This document shows, one piece after another, positions 1 to 7,600 of a DNA stretch of 16,378 nt. Position numbers and translations under genes: made by a program. Source of the DNA: JBEVEP01 sp040512755 (lineage in GTDB: Bacteria > Pseudomonadota > Alphaproteobacteria > Rhizobiales > Rhizobiaceae); the NCBI GenBank assembly GCA_040512755.1, contig JBEVEP010000331.1, positions 1 through 16,378 of the forward strand, read 5' to 3'. Position 1 is the stretch's first letter. Each line of letters opens with the position of its first letter. The notes under the pieces are model-generated. The model did not search any database, was not told where the DNA came from, and saw only the letters and a program-made list of their open reading frames with translations.

Positions 1-326
1 GTGTCGCCAAACATGACGAGGATATCGTCATAGCCGCGCGCGATCGCCTCGCGAGCCGCCAGCACGGCATTTGCCGTCCCAAGCCGTCTTTCCTGGACAA
101 AAGTTTCGATATTGGGCGCAAAGGAAGCAGCAGTGGCGCGCACCTCTTCTGCCCCATGGCCGACCACGAGAGCGGCGCCAGTGTCTCCTGCCGCATGGGC
201 GGCACGGATGACATGAGCGACCATCGGCAGGCCGGCAATCTTGTGGAGCACCTTTGGCGTCGCGCTTTTCATGCGCGTGCCCTCGCCAGCGGCGAGGATG
301 ATCGACAGACAGGTTCTTGAGGTCAT
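1..326 (-). CDS. glmU: GlmU, N-acetylglucosamine-1-phosphate uridyltransferase (N-terminal part, cut by window edge)
   Basis: GlmU is a cytoplasmic two-domain enzyme: the C-terminal domain acetylates glucosamine-1-phosphate and the N-terminal domain attaches UMP to give UDP-GlcNAc for peptidoglycan and lipid A. Only the first 108 codons lie here. Reading from the ATG at 326-324, the protein shows the sugar-nucleotidyltransferase loop LAAGEGTRMKS around residues 11-21, followed by PKVLHKIAGLPM, which is typical of GlmU. The segment near the window edge (QERRLGTANAVLAA, then DILVMFGD) matches the uridine-binding strand with its metal-binding Asp. No clear Shine-Dalgarno precedes the ATG, but this start places the nucleotide loop at the usual distance. 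It lies 95 bases downstream of the ccdA-like gene on the same strand. Family assignment is strong; the C-terminal half is not visible. Confidence 0.93.
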   Translation of the reverse strand, partial: MTSRTCLSIILAAGEGTRMKSATPKVLHKIAGLPMVAHVIRAAHAAGDTGAALVVGHGAEEVRATAASFAPNIETFVQERRLGTANAVLAAREAIARGYDDILVMFGD

Positions 327-369
327 GGGAGGATTGTCCAGGCAAATGTCTTCGGCGGGAATCGGCCTT

Positions 370-399
370 TATCTACCATTTTGAGGTCTGTCACTCCAA
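370..399 (-). promoter_or_regulatory. possible promoter for glmU
   Basis: In the 95-base gap before glmU, the minus strand reads TTGGAG (394-399), an 18-base spacer, then TAGATA (370-375), about 44 bases before the start codon. Both boxes are partial matches to sigma-70 consensus, so this is a weak pattern-based suggestion. Read-through from the upstream ccdA-like gene is the alternative. Confidence 0.28.
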
Positions 400-421
400 T
401 GCGGCGGGGTTTCGGCAAGTT

Positions 422-1165
422 TCAGCCGAGTTGGCCGAGGACCGGGAACGTCTCGAGCAGCCAGTAGGCCGTGGTCTGGACGCCTCCGGTCACGAAGAAG
501 ATGCCGGCAATCACGAGCAGCGCGCCGATGGCCTTTTCCATTTGGCCCAGATGGATGCGGAAGCGCGACAGAAACCGCATGAACGCGCCCGAGAACAGTG
601 CCGCAATCAGAAAGGGTATGCCGAGGCCGAGCGAATAGGCAGCAAGGAGAAGCGCACCCTCCCCGACCGTTTCGCGTCCGCCGGCAAGCGTCAGGATCGG
701 CCCGAGCACCGGACCGATGCACGGGGTCCAGCCGAAAGCGAAGGCAAGACCCATGACATAGGCTGCGACGACGCTCGCTGGTCTGCCTGGCGCCTGGAAC
801 CGGGCTTCCCGCGACAGCAAGGGGATACGAATAATACCCAGGAAGTTTAGTCCCATGACGATGATGATCACGCCGGCGACCAGTCCAAGCGGCTCCTGCC
901 AGACCCGCAGCAGGCGCCCGATGGTTGAAGCGCCGGCGCCAAGTGCAACAAAAACCGTGGAAAAACCCAGGACGAACGCCACCGATGCGGCAACCAGGGC
1001 TTTCCTGGCATGATTGTTGTCCGCCCCGGAATCGGCGCGGAAATCCTCGACCGAGACACCGGCCATGTAGCAGAGATAGGGCGGGACAAGAGGGAGCACA
1101 CACGGGGACAGAAACGAAACCGCCCCCGCGGCAATCGCGCTCAGATAGCCAATATCAACTGCCAT
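422..1165 (-). CDS. ccdA: CcdA/DsbD-type cytochrome c biogenesis membrane protein
   Basis: This 247-residue polytopic inner-membrane protein belongs to the CcdA/DsbD transmembrane family. These proteins pass electrons from cytoplasmic thioredoxin across the membrane to periplasmic thiol oxidoreductases used for cytochrome c maturation or envelope disulfide repair. The two diagnostic cysteine motifs are present: FLSPCVLPLVPP near residues 18-29 (Cys22) and FGWTPCIGPVLGP near residues 144-156 (Cys149). Hydrophobic stretches at roughly 6-34, 56-80, 92-115, 130-160, 170-195 and 210-232 fit six membrane segments. The start at 1165 is chosen because it sits directly before the first membrane segment and downstream of a promoter-like pair. 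An in-frame extension to 1300 would be uncharged by any family similarity and would run through that promoter. No thioredoxin or other cytochrome c gene is visible beside it, so its exact partner is unknown. Confidence 0.88.
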   Translation of the reverse strand: MAVDIGYLSAIAAGAVSFLSPCVLPLVPPYLCYMAGVSVEDFRADSGADNNHARKALVAASVAFVLGFSTVFVALGAGASTIGRLLRVWQEPLGLVAGVIIIVMGLNFLGIIRIPLLSREARFQAPGRPASVVAAYVMGLAFAFGWTPCIGPVLGPILTLAGGRETVGEGALLLAAYSLGLGIPFLIAALFSGAFMRFLSRFRIHLGQMEKAIGALLVIAGIFFVTGGVQTTAYWLLETFPVLGQLG

Positions 1166-1200
1166 GCCAGAACTTCGCTTCGCCGTGCCTGCCGCGACGC

Positions 1201-1229
1201 ATATAGCTGCACCAAGCGCACCGCACCAA
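1201..1229 (-). promoter_or_regulatory. likely promoter for the ccdA-like gene
   Basis: On the minus strand TTGGTG (1224-1229) and CTATAT (1201-1206) are separated by exactly 17 bases. CTATAT is a common -10 form in alphaproteobacteria. The predicted transcription start would lie about 30 bases before the ATG at 1165. This also argues against the longer N-terminal start of the gene. It is a pattern match only. Confidence 0.42.
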
Positions 1230-1324
1230 TCACCATTGCGTGGCACGTCGTCGCTGGCGGAAGTATGACGTTGGCACCCCTCGTTTCTTGTTCCCAACAA
1301 AATAAGCTCGAACCCTTCCCGGTG

Positions 1325-1969
1325 TTAGGGTGATTTGAATTTTGTTGGCTTGTTCAAATTGACCCAGTTTTTCATCTCGTCGAGCCGTTCTTGGGTTGGC
1401 AAATCGAAAGCCTCTTTTTCGGAATGACCTTCGTGGATTTTCTTCTCAGTCATCCAGCCTTGGAACGTTGCATAGTCCGAGACAAGTCTCGCTGCTCCGG
1501 ACGCGCTAACACCCGCCTCAACGCGAAAGAAATTTCGCACTTTCTTTATAATGAATTCAAAATCGTTCCGATGATAGTCGACATCCTGACCTGCAATATC
1601 AGACAGGGAGCGCTTCAAGTCGTATTGATCTTTTTCAAAGATTAGAAATTTCTTTTGGTCAGCGCCCTCCACGCCACTGCGGCGATAACCCAAATCAAGG
1701 CCTAGTTCGAACGGCATATTCATTCGAAAGGATTCGCCTGCTTCGCTTGCTGCGCAGCGCGACAAGTCATGAACCGAATATTTGGATGCTTTTATAAGAC
1801 CGACAATCTTATCGAGCCGATTTTCTCCAGCCTCAAGGCTCTCGCTTGCAAGCCGCGGCGAGAAACCAAAACTTACGATGCAAAACACCGCAGCTTCTAA
1901 TAGCGGGGCATATTCGGGATCAAAGGGACAATTTATAAATACGTTCTTACTAAAATTTTGATCAATCAA
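1325..1969 (-). CDS. unknown protein with TIR/deoxyribosyltransferase-like pattern
   Basis: I do not know a named function for this 214-residue soluble protein, but it fits a recurrent bacterial family of hypothetical proteins that begin with a KNVFINCPFD-type motif. Visible landmarks: first strand VFINCPFD (residues 10-17), HDLSR (67-71), NMPFELG (84-90, with Glu88) and DIAGQD (124-129), then a helical C-terminal third. A strand-then-helix order with a Glu in an N-x-P-F-E-L-G setting recalls the catalytic Glu of TIR-like NADases and nucleoside deoxyribosyltransferases (similar NVxFELG motifs); this link is inference. The start is a TTG at 1969-1967 with AAGGA six bases upstream. That ribosome site overlaps the stop of the DUF2188 gene, so the two are probably translationally coupled. 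The coding sequence is visibly richer in A and T than its neighbours, which suggests transfer. Being a gene is well supported; function is open. Confidence 0.85.
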   Translation of the reverse strand: MIDQNFSKNVFINCPFDPEYAPLLEAAVFCIVSFGFSPRLASESLEAGENRLDKIVGLIKASKYSVHDLSRCAASEAGESFRMNMPFELGLDLGYRRSGVEGADQKKFLIFEKDQYDLKRSLSDIAGQDVDYHRNDFEFIIKKVRNFFRVEAGVSASGAARLVSDYATFQGWMTEKKIHEGHSEKEAFDLPTQERLDEMKNWVNLNKPTKFKSP

Positions 1970-1980
1970 GAACTATCCTT
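1967..1980 (-). promoter_or_regulatory. ribosome binding site overlapping an upstream stop, with TTG start
   Basis: The minus strand carries AAGGA (1976-1980) followed by six bases and TTG (1969-1967). The TAG stop of the DUF2188 gene (1975-1973) lies between these two elements. A ribosome finishing the first gene is therefore placed on the start of the second. This decides the TTG start of the TIR-like protein, since no ATG lies nearby in frame before the conserved first strand. Confidence 0.7.
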
Positions 1981-2197
1981 TAGAACTTCTAGTATCACTT
2001 CCATAGGAGACGCGATCCCGGATCCGCCCGTTCGTTCCGTGAATGTAGAGTTCGGTTCCCTGATTTTTGGCGATTTCTTTTGCTACCTGGATCGCTTCTC
2101 CCTGCGTGGCGAACGTGTGGGAAGCACGAGACGCGCCGGCCTTGCGCACACTCCACTTACCTCCACTCGGGATGACGTGTTGGCCTTTGTTAGCCAT
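1973..2197 (-). CDS. DUF2188 domain protein
   Basis: This 74-residue protein matches the small DUF2188 family, which is widespread in rhizobia and actinobacteria and has no established function. The pattern is clear: an N-terminal HVIPSGGKWSVRKAG segment (residues 6-20), a central alternation SHTFATQGEAIQVAKEIAKNQ, and the ending ELYIHGTNGRIRDRVSYG with the conserved dG-R-I turn. It is probably a compact cytoplasmic alpha/beta domain; no signal peptide or membrane segment is seen. The ATG at 2197 is preceded by GGAG eight bases upstream and begins the conserved domain (MANKGQHV). A longer in-frame start at 2251 would run through the likely promoter and adds residues without family likeness. 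It is the first gene of a two-gene unit with the TIR-like protein three bases downstream. Confidence 0.88.
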   Translation of the reverse strand: MANKGQHVIPSGGKWSVRKAGASRASHTFATQGEAIQVAKEIAKNQGTELYIHGTNGRIRDRVSYGSDTRSSKG

Positions 2198-2397
2198 GGT
2201 AGAAACTCCGCAATCGTCCACGCAATGTAGCATTTTTTCTTGAGGAGCCAAGCTGGGAACCCGGCCAAATTAGCTTGGTAGAACCAATCTTCATTTTCGC
2301 AGCGCCGACAACCATAGCACGTCAGCAGATCGAACTTCTCACGCAAGCCGCGCCAATAACTATCTAGTTCCAGGCAGAAAATACCGATGCCGCCCAA
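2083..2397 (-). other. doubtful open frame upstream of and overlapping the DUF2188 gene
   Basis: An open frame with a TTG start near 2397 runs to 2083 and overlaps the DUF2188 gene in another frame. Its first two thirds (2198-2397) read like a plausible protein, with a hydrophobic start, a YWRGL segment, a CYGCRRC cysteine cluster and FPAWLLKKK. There is no clear ribosome site and I recognise no family. It may be the decayed remains of a small membrane protein gene or a chance frame. I would not count it as a gene without homologues. Confidence 0.15.
2224..2251 (-). promoter_or_regulatory. possible promoter of the DUF2188/TIR-like pair
   Basis: The minus strand has TTGGCT (2246-2251), a 16-base spacer containing an A-run, and TACATT (2224-2229), about 27 bases before the ATG of the DUF2188 gene. 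The -35 box overlaps one arm of an inverted repeat (CCAAGCT at 2248-2254 and AGCTTGG at 2272-2278), a possible operator. Each box matches consensus at four of six positions. Confidence 0.36.
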
Positions 2398-2728
2398 TAC
2401 GATGCCCGGCGGGAGTTGCCTGAAGGCGGAACATGCCGCCTCCCTCCGAGCACCGATCGCGGAGCTACTCGTTACAGTCGCGATGGCGTGAACCTATTCT
2501 TATTTAGTGAACAATTCCCTACCCGAATCGCGACAATTGCCTTTTCCTTCCAGTTCCTTAACAAACCTGTTCAACGATTCATCAACGCTTTCCGGTACAT
2601 TGGCAGGTTGCATGACGATCGATTGTGCGAGCGTGCGTTACATCTTGCAACGGTTCGTGATTTGCTAGCATGGGCCGCCCTATGAAGATGGTTTGCAAGT
2701 GCCGGGCCCATCGCGTTGAGGAAAGTTG
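2398..2728. other. non-coding stretch upstream of tamA
   Basis: I see no convincing gene here. It holds a short hairpin GGCGG-6 bases-CCGCC (2425-2440), without a T-run, and a moderately AT-rich section (about 2485-2650) of the kind that carries promoters. A 16-codon mini frame (ATG at 2682, TGA ending at 2732) overlaps the tamA GTG start by the bases GTGA. It lacks a ribosome site of its own. Confidence 0.5.
2645..2671 (+). promoter_or_regulatory. weak promoter candidate for tamA-tamB
   Basis: TTGCAA (2645-2650) and TAGCAT (2666-2671) are spaced by 15 bases, shorter than ideal, about 57 bases before the tamA GTG. This is the best pair I can find close to the gene. A start site near 2678 would leave a short leader with AGGA at 2719-2722. 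Confidence 0.25.
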
Positions 2729-4657
2729 GTGAAAGTGTTCGCGTTGCGCCATTTCTGCCTGGCAATCGGCGCAGCTTTCTGTGGGCCGGCCATCCTGGCG
2801 CCAACGCCGGCGTCGGCCTTTGAACTGTTTGGAATAAAGATCTTTGGCCGAGACAAAGCCGATGAGGCCGAAGAGACCATCGGCGAGCCGCATAGATACG
2901 CGGTCGAGTTCTCCGTCACCAGCGCGGAGCGAGGCATGGAGAGGGCGCTGAAAGGCGCATCCAGCCTCTGGCAGGACCGCAAGGAACCCGCCTCCGGCTC
3001 AGCCGGTTTGCTTGCCAAGGCGCGCGGGGACTATCAGCGGCTGCTGGCGACGCTTTATGGACTTGGCCGCTACGGCGGCACGATCAGCATACTGGTCGAC
3101 GGCCGGGAGGCGGCAAACCTTCCACCGGACACCGAGCTTCCCGATCCGGCATCGGTCAGCATCGCGATCAACCCCGGGCCGGTCTTCCTGTTCGACAAGG
3201 CCAGCATCATCAATCAGGCTGCTCCGCCCACACATCGCCGCGACAGGGTTCCACTTCCGCAGGATGAAGGTTTTGAGCGGGGCCATGTAGCGCGATCGGG
3301 CGTCATTCTCCAGGCCGAAAATCTGGCCGTGGAAGCCTGGCGCCACCAGGGTTACGCCAAGGCGAAGGCGGCAAACCGAAGCGTTACAGCAGATCACGGG
3401 TCCAACACCGTCGATGCCGAGATCGACATCGAACCCGGCCGCAAGGCCTACTATGACGGTGTCGCAGTGCAAGGCACGGAGCGGATGGACCCGGCCTTCG
3501 TCGCCTGGATGACCGGCCTCAAGCCGGGTCAGGAATACGATCCCGACGATCTGGAGCGCGCCAACAGGCGGCTGTCGCAGCTCGACGTGTTTCGTGCCTT
3601 GCGCATTCAGGAGGCGGACGCGATCCGCGAAGATGGCCGGCTGCCCCTGACCGTGGTGGTTCAGGAGCGCAAGCTGCGCCGGTTTGGTGTCGGCGGCAGC
3701 TATTCCACGCTCGATGGCCTCGGGCTGGAAGCCTACTGGCTTCACCGCAACCTGTTCGGAAAGGGCGAGAAGCTGCGCTTCGATGCAAAGGTTGCCGGCA
3801 TCGACAACAGTTGGGATCCGGACGATCTGACCTACCGGCTGGGCGCAACCTTCATCAAGCCCGGCGTCTACACGCCGGACACCGATTTTGTCGCCTCGGT
3901 TTTCGGCGGACGCGAAGTTCTGGACACGTATACGCGCACCGGTGTCATAGGCCAGCTCGGCTTCAATCACATATTCACCGAGGCGCTTTCGGGACGGCTG
4001 TTCCTCAACGGCGAGTATGCAGAGTTCGAGGATGACACGTTCGGAACGCGCTACTTCACCACCGTCAGCACGCTGGGCGGCCTCACATTCGACAACCGCG
4101 ACAGCAAGACCGACCCCACCGAAGGCTACTATGCCGAGGGAGTCGCTGAGCCTTTCTACGAGTTCAACTACGGCAACATGGCGGCGCGCTTCACCGCCGA
4201 GGGACGGACTTATTACGGCTTTGGAGAAGAAAACCGCGTGGTACTCGCCGGCCGCCTCAAACTCGGCACGCTGGTCGGCTCAACGATTCCCGAAACCGCA
4301 CCCGACAAACTGTTTTTCGCAGGCGGCGGCGGTTCGGTGCGCGGCTACGCCTATCGCAGCATCGGCGTGGTGACGCCGCAGAACACAGTCGTCGGCGGAC
4401 TTTCGCTGATTGAAGCATCGGGCGAAATTCGCGCACGGGTGACGGACACTATCGGGGTCGTGGCTTTTGCCGATGCGGGCTATGTAGGCTCAGACTCGTT
4501 CCCCGACTTCTCGGATGAGCTTCGCATCGGCGTAGGCGCGGGTCTGCGTTACTATACGGGCCTTGGCCCGATCAGACTCGACCTGGCCGTACCGCTCGAA
4601 CCGCAACCCGACGACCCGGACGTGGCCTTTTACGTTGGAATAGGACAGGCGTTTTGA
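2729..4657 (+). CDS. tamA: TamA, outer-membrane Omp85-family translocation and assembly module subunit
   Basis: TamA is an Omp85 barrel that works with the inner-membrane-anchored TamB in outer-membrane biogenesis. The 642-residue protein starts with a signal peptide: basic VKVFALRH, a hydrophobic core, then a PTPASA cleavage site before FELFG near residue 30. Periplasmic POTRA-like repeats cover roughly 55-312; the third (about 237-312) contains GVAVQGTERMDP and VVVQERKLRR. The 16-strand barrel domain follows from about 317. It carries the Omp85 signature VRGY (537-540) in GGGGSVRGYAYRS and the ending GPIRLDLAVPL, with a C-terminal Phe as expected for the barrel assembly signal. I chose GTG at 2729 because AGGA (2719-2722) is six bases upstream; the adjacent TTG at 2726 is too close to it. 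The stop overlaps the tamB start, which places the two in one operon. TamA rather than BamA is supported by the length, three-POTRA size and the tamB partner. Confidence 0.93.
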   Translation: MKVFALRHFCLAIGAAFCGPAILAPTPASAFELFGIKIFGRDKADEAEETIGEPHRYAVEFSVTSAERGMERALKGASSLWQDRKEPASGSAGLLAKARGDYQRLLATLYGLGRYGGTISILVDGREAANLPPDTELPDPASVSIAINPGPVFLFDKASIINQAAPPTHRRDRVPLPQDEGFERGHVARSGVILQAENLAVEAWRHQGYAKAKAANRSVTADHGSNTVDAEIDIEPGRKAYYDGVAVQGTERMDPAFVAWMTGLKPGQEYDPDDLERANRRLSQLDVFRALRIQEADAIREDGRLPLTVVVQERKLRRFGVGGSYSTLDGLGLEAYWLHRNLFGKGEKLRFDAKVAGIDNSWDPDDLTYRLGATFIKPGVYTPDTDFVASVFGGREVLDTYTRTGVIGQLGFNHIFTEALSGRLFLNGEYAEFEDDTFGTRYFTTVSTLGGLTFDNRDSKTDPTEGYYAEGVAEPFYEFNYGNMAARFTAEGRTYYGFGEENRVVLAGRLKLGTLVGSTIPETAPDKLFFAGGGGSVRGYAYRSIGVVTPQNTVVGGLSLIEASGEIRARVTDTIGVVAFADAGYVGSDSFPDFSDELRIGVGAGLRYYTGLGPIRLDLAVPLEPQPDDPDVAFYVGIGQAF

Positions 4658-7600
4658 CCCGGATAATACTGGCCATCCTTCTGTTCATCCTTTCGTTACC
4701 TGCCATGGCGCAGGACGCGGAGGAGGCAGAGCGCTCTTTCTTCATTCGTCTCGTGGAAGACCAGCTTTCCGCGCCGAACCGCCAGATCAGGATTTCCGGC
4801 ATCCAGGGCGTGCTGTCATCGAACGCGACAATTGGCGAGATCACGATTGCCGACCGCGAGGGCATCTGGCTCCGCATCACTAACGCGCGGATCGTCTGGA
4901 CACGCTCCGCGCTGCTGCTCGGCCGTCTGACCGTCGATACGCTGGAGGCCGACAGTATCGACGTCATGCGGAAGCCGCTGCCGGATGAAAGCCTGCCATC
5001 GCCCGAGGCCGGCGGCTTCCGCATACCCGAGCTGCCGCTGTCGATCACGCTCGGCAACCTTGCCGTGCCACGCGTCACCTTTGGCGAGGGCGTCTTCGGA
5101 CTTGCATCGCAGATCAGCGTGAACGGCCGCCTTCGGCTGGCGGATGGCTCTCTCGACACGGCGGTAAACATCACCAGGCTCGACGGCCCAGGCGGGCAAC
5201 TTGCGCTGACGGCGGCCTATGCGAACGCGACGCAGGTGCTCGACCTCGATCTCGTGCTCTCCGAGCCGGAGAACGGGATCCTCGCAAATCTGCTCGGCAT
5301 CGAGGGCCGGCCGCCGATGGCGCTTGCCCTCAAAGGATCGGGGCCGCTGTCGAACCTCGATCTCAACCTGACGCTGGATGCGGCATCCCAGCGTGTCCTG
5401 ACAGGAACCACCAGCGTGCGGCAAGAGGCGGGCGGCTTCGCGTTCGAGAGCAATTTGCACGGGCCTATCGCAAGCATCGTGCCCGCGCAGTTCCGCGCCT
5501 TTTTCGGCGCAGAGACGACACTCACGGCAAGCGGCCTGTTCAAGCAGGCGGGCGGGTTCAGGCTGGACAGCCTGCAACTCAACAGCGCAGCGCTCGCCTT
5601 GACCGCGGCCCTCGAAACGGCCACGGACGGTTTTCTCCAGCGCCTCAAGCTCAATGCAACGATAGAGGACCAGGCGGCCGGCAAAGTGATCCTGCCGGTG
5701 CCTGGCGGCGAAACCACGGTCGAACGCGCGGCAATAGCGCTTTCCTTCGGCGAAAGTGCAGCCGAGGACTGGACCGGCTCCATCGAGGTGAACCAGCTCG
5801 CCACCAGCACCTTCGCCGCAGAAAGTGTCGTCGTGGGGCTCGGCGGTCTGGCTCAAAACCTGAACGATCCGGCCAACCGTCATATCACCTTCGACGCCGA
5901 TGGCGCGGTCACCGGCATTGTTGCCAACAGGGCCGACGTGCAGCAGGCGCTGGGCGACCGCATCACGCTCGACATCGAAGGAGCTTGGAACGCCGGACAG
6001 CCGGTAAACCTTGCAAGGGCCGTTCTGGCAGGCAACGGGCTCAGCGTTGCGATGGCGGGCAATATCGCGGACTACATTTTCCGCGGCACGATCGGCGTCG
6101 ACGCGGCGAACATCGCACCCTTCTCCGAGCTCGCTGGGCGGCAGCTCGCGGGAGCGCTCGATCTCGACGCCGATGGCGAGCTGAGGCCTCTCGCGGGCGG
6201 CTTCGACCTGACGCTCGACGGAACCGCTGTCGGCTTGCAAATCGGCAATCGAGCGGCGGACAACGTGCTGGAGGGCGAAACCCGGATTACCGGACGGGTC
6301 GCGCGCGGCGAAACCGGGCTCGTCGCGGACAAGCTGCGGATCGTCAACAGCCAGGTGGAGCTTCTGGCGGACGGGACTTTTGCGACCGGGACCGCCGATT
6401 TCGACTTCGATCTTGCTCTGGCGGATCTTGCCCTTCTCTCGGAGCGCGCTTCGGGCCGGCTGACCGCCAAGGGCCGCGCTGCCGGAACGGACGGACTGAT
6501 CGGCCTGACCTTCGGCGCCGAGGTGGCTGAAGGCACGCTCGCTGGGAAGAGCCTGAGCGACGGGACAATCGGCTTTGAGGGAACGCTGCAGCAGAACGAC
6601 CTCAACGGCCAGGTTATGGGCAGCGCCCTGCTCGATCAGGTCAAGGTCACTTTGGCTTCGGCGATCGCGGTCACAGAAAACGAACGCCGTCTCAGCGATC
6701 TCGAATTTGCCGCGGGCGAAACCCGCATCACCGGCGGCGTCACGCAGAATCGCGAAGGCCTGTTCGACGGCAGACTGTCCCTGAACTCGACCGATATATC
6801 GACCGCCGCGGCATTGATTCTTCTCGACGCAAGAGGCGCCGTCCAGGCTGACATTGCGCTGAGCGCTCAGGACGCGATGCAGAAGGCCGACGTGACCGCC
6901 ACGGTTTCCGGGCTCGAAATGGAAACGGTGCGGATCGGCAAGGCGGATATCCAGGCGGTTATCCTCGATCTGTTCAAAGTTCCCGTGGTCAACGGCACCA
7001 TCAAGGCCAGCAATCTTGTGGCGGCCGGCATTGACGTCTCAACGCTTCAGGCGACCGCCGTCCAGAGCGCGACCACGACCGGCTTCGTTGCCGACGCGCT
7101 TCTGGAAAATGGCACGACGGCCTCCGTCAAGGGCGCATTGAGCCCCGTTGACGGTGGGTATCTGCTCGGACTGTCCGACCTCAACCTCGTTCAAGGCTCG
7201 CTCGCGGCGCGGCTGGTGCAACCTTCGAGGATCATGGTTCGCGGCCAGAATGTCACCATTGAAAATCTGTTGCTCGACGTCGGCGGCGGCCGCATCTCGG
7301 CAGCCGGCGAGATCGCAGACACGCTGAACCTCAATGTTGCGATCAACGCGCTTCCGCTGGCGATTGCAAACACGGTGAGGCCTGACCTCAGGCTCGGGGG
7401 TACGCTTGACGGCACGGCAAGGGTCGGCGGCACGAGAGCCGTCCCCGACATCCACTTCGACATCAGGGGCCATCAGATCGCCGCAGCGGCGTTGAGCGAT
7501 GCAGGCCTGAGATCGATTGACGTTGCGGCCACTGGAACGTCGACGCCCAGCCGGCTCAATATCGATGCTTCCGTCACCAGCCCGGAAGGCCTGCGCGCGA

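Noticed and set aside
317..850. 177-codon plus-strand frame opposite ccdA
   Set aside because: It is charged, low-meaning sequence opposite a membrane protein with both cysteine motifs intact.
1166..1300. N-terminal extension of the ccdA-like gene
   Set aside because: It would place the start upstream of a good promoter pair (1201-1229), and the added residues do not belong to the membrane core.
2999..3970. 323-codon open frame on the minus strand opposite tamA
   Set aside because: tamA has signal peptide, VRGY and barrel ending in the sense frame; the antisense frame shows no domain.
4816..6240. 474-codon open frame on the minus strand opposite tamB
   Set aside because: It is a shadow of tamB codon bias with Arg/Glu-rich low-meaning sequence and no credible start region.
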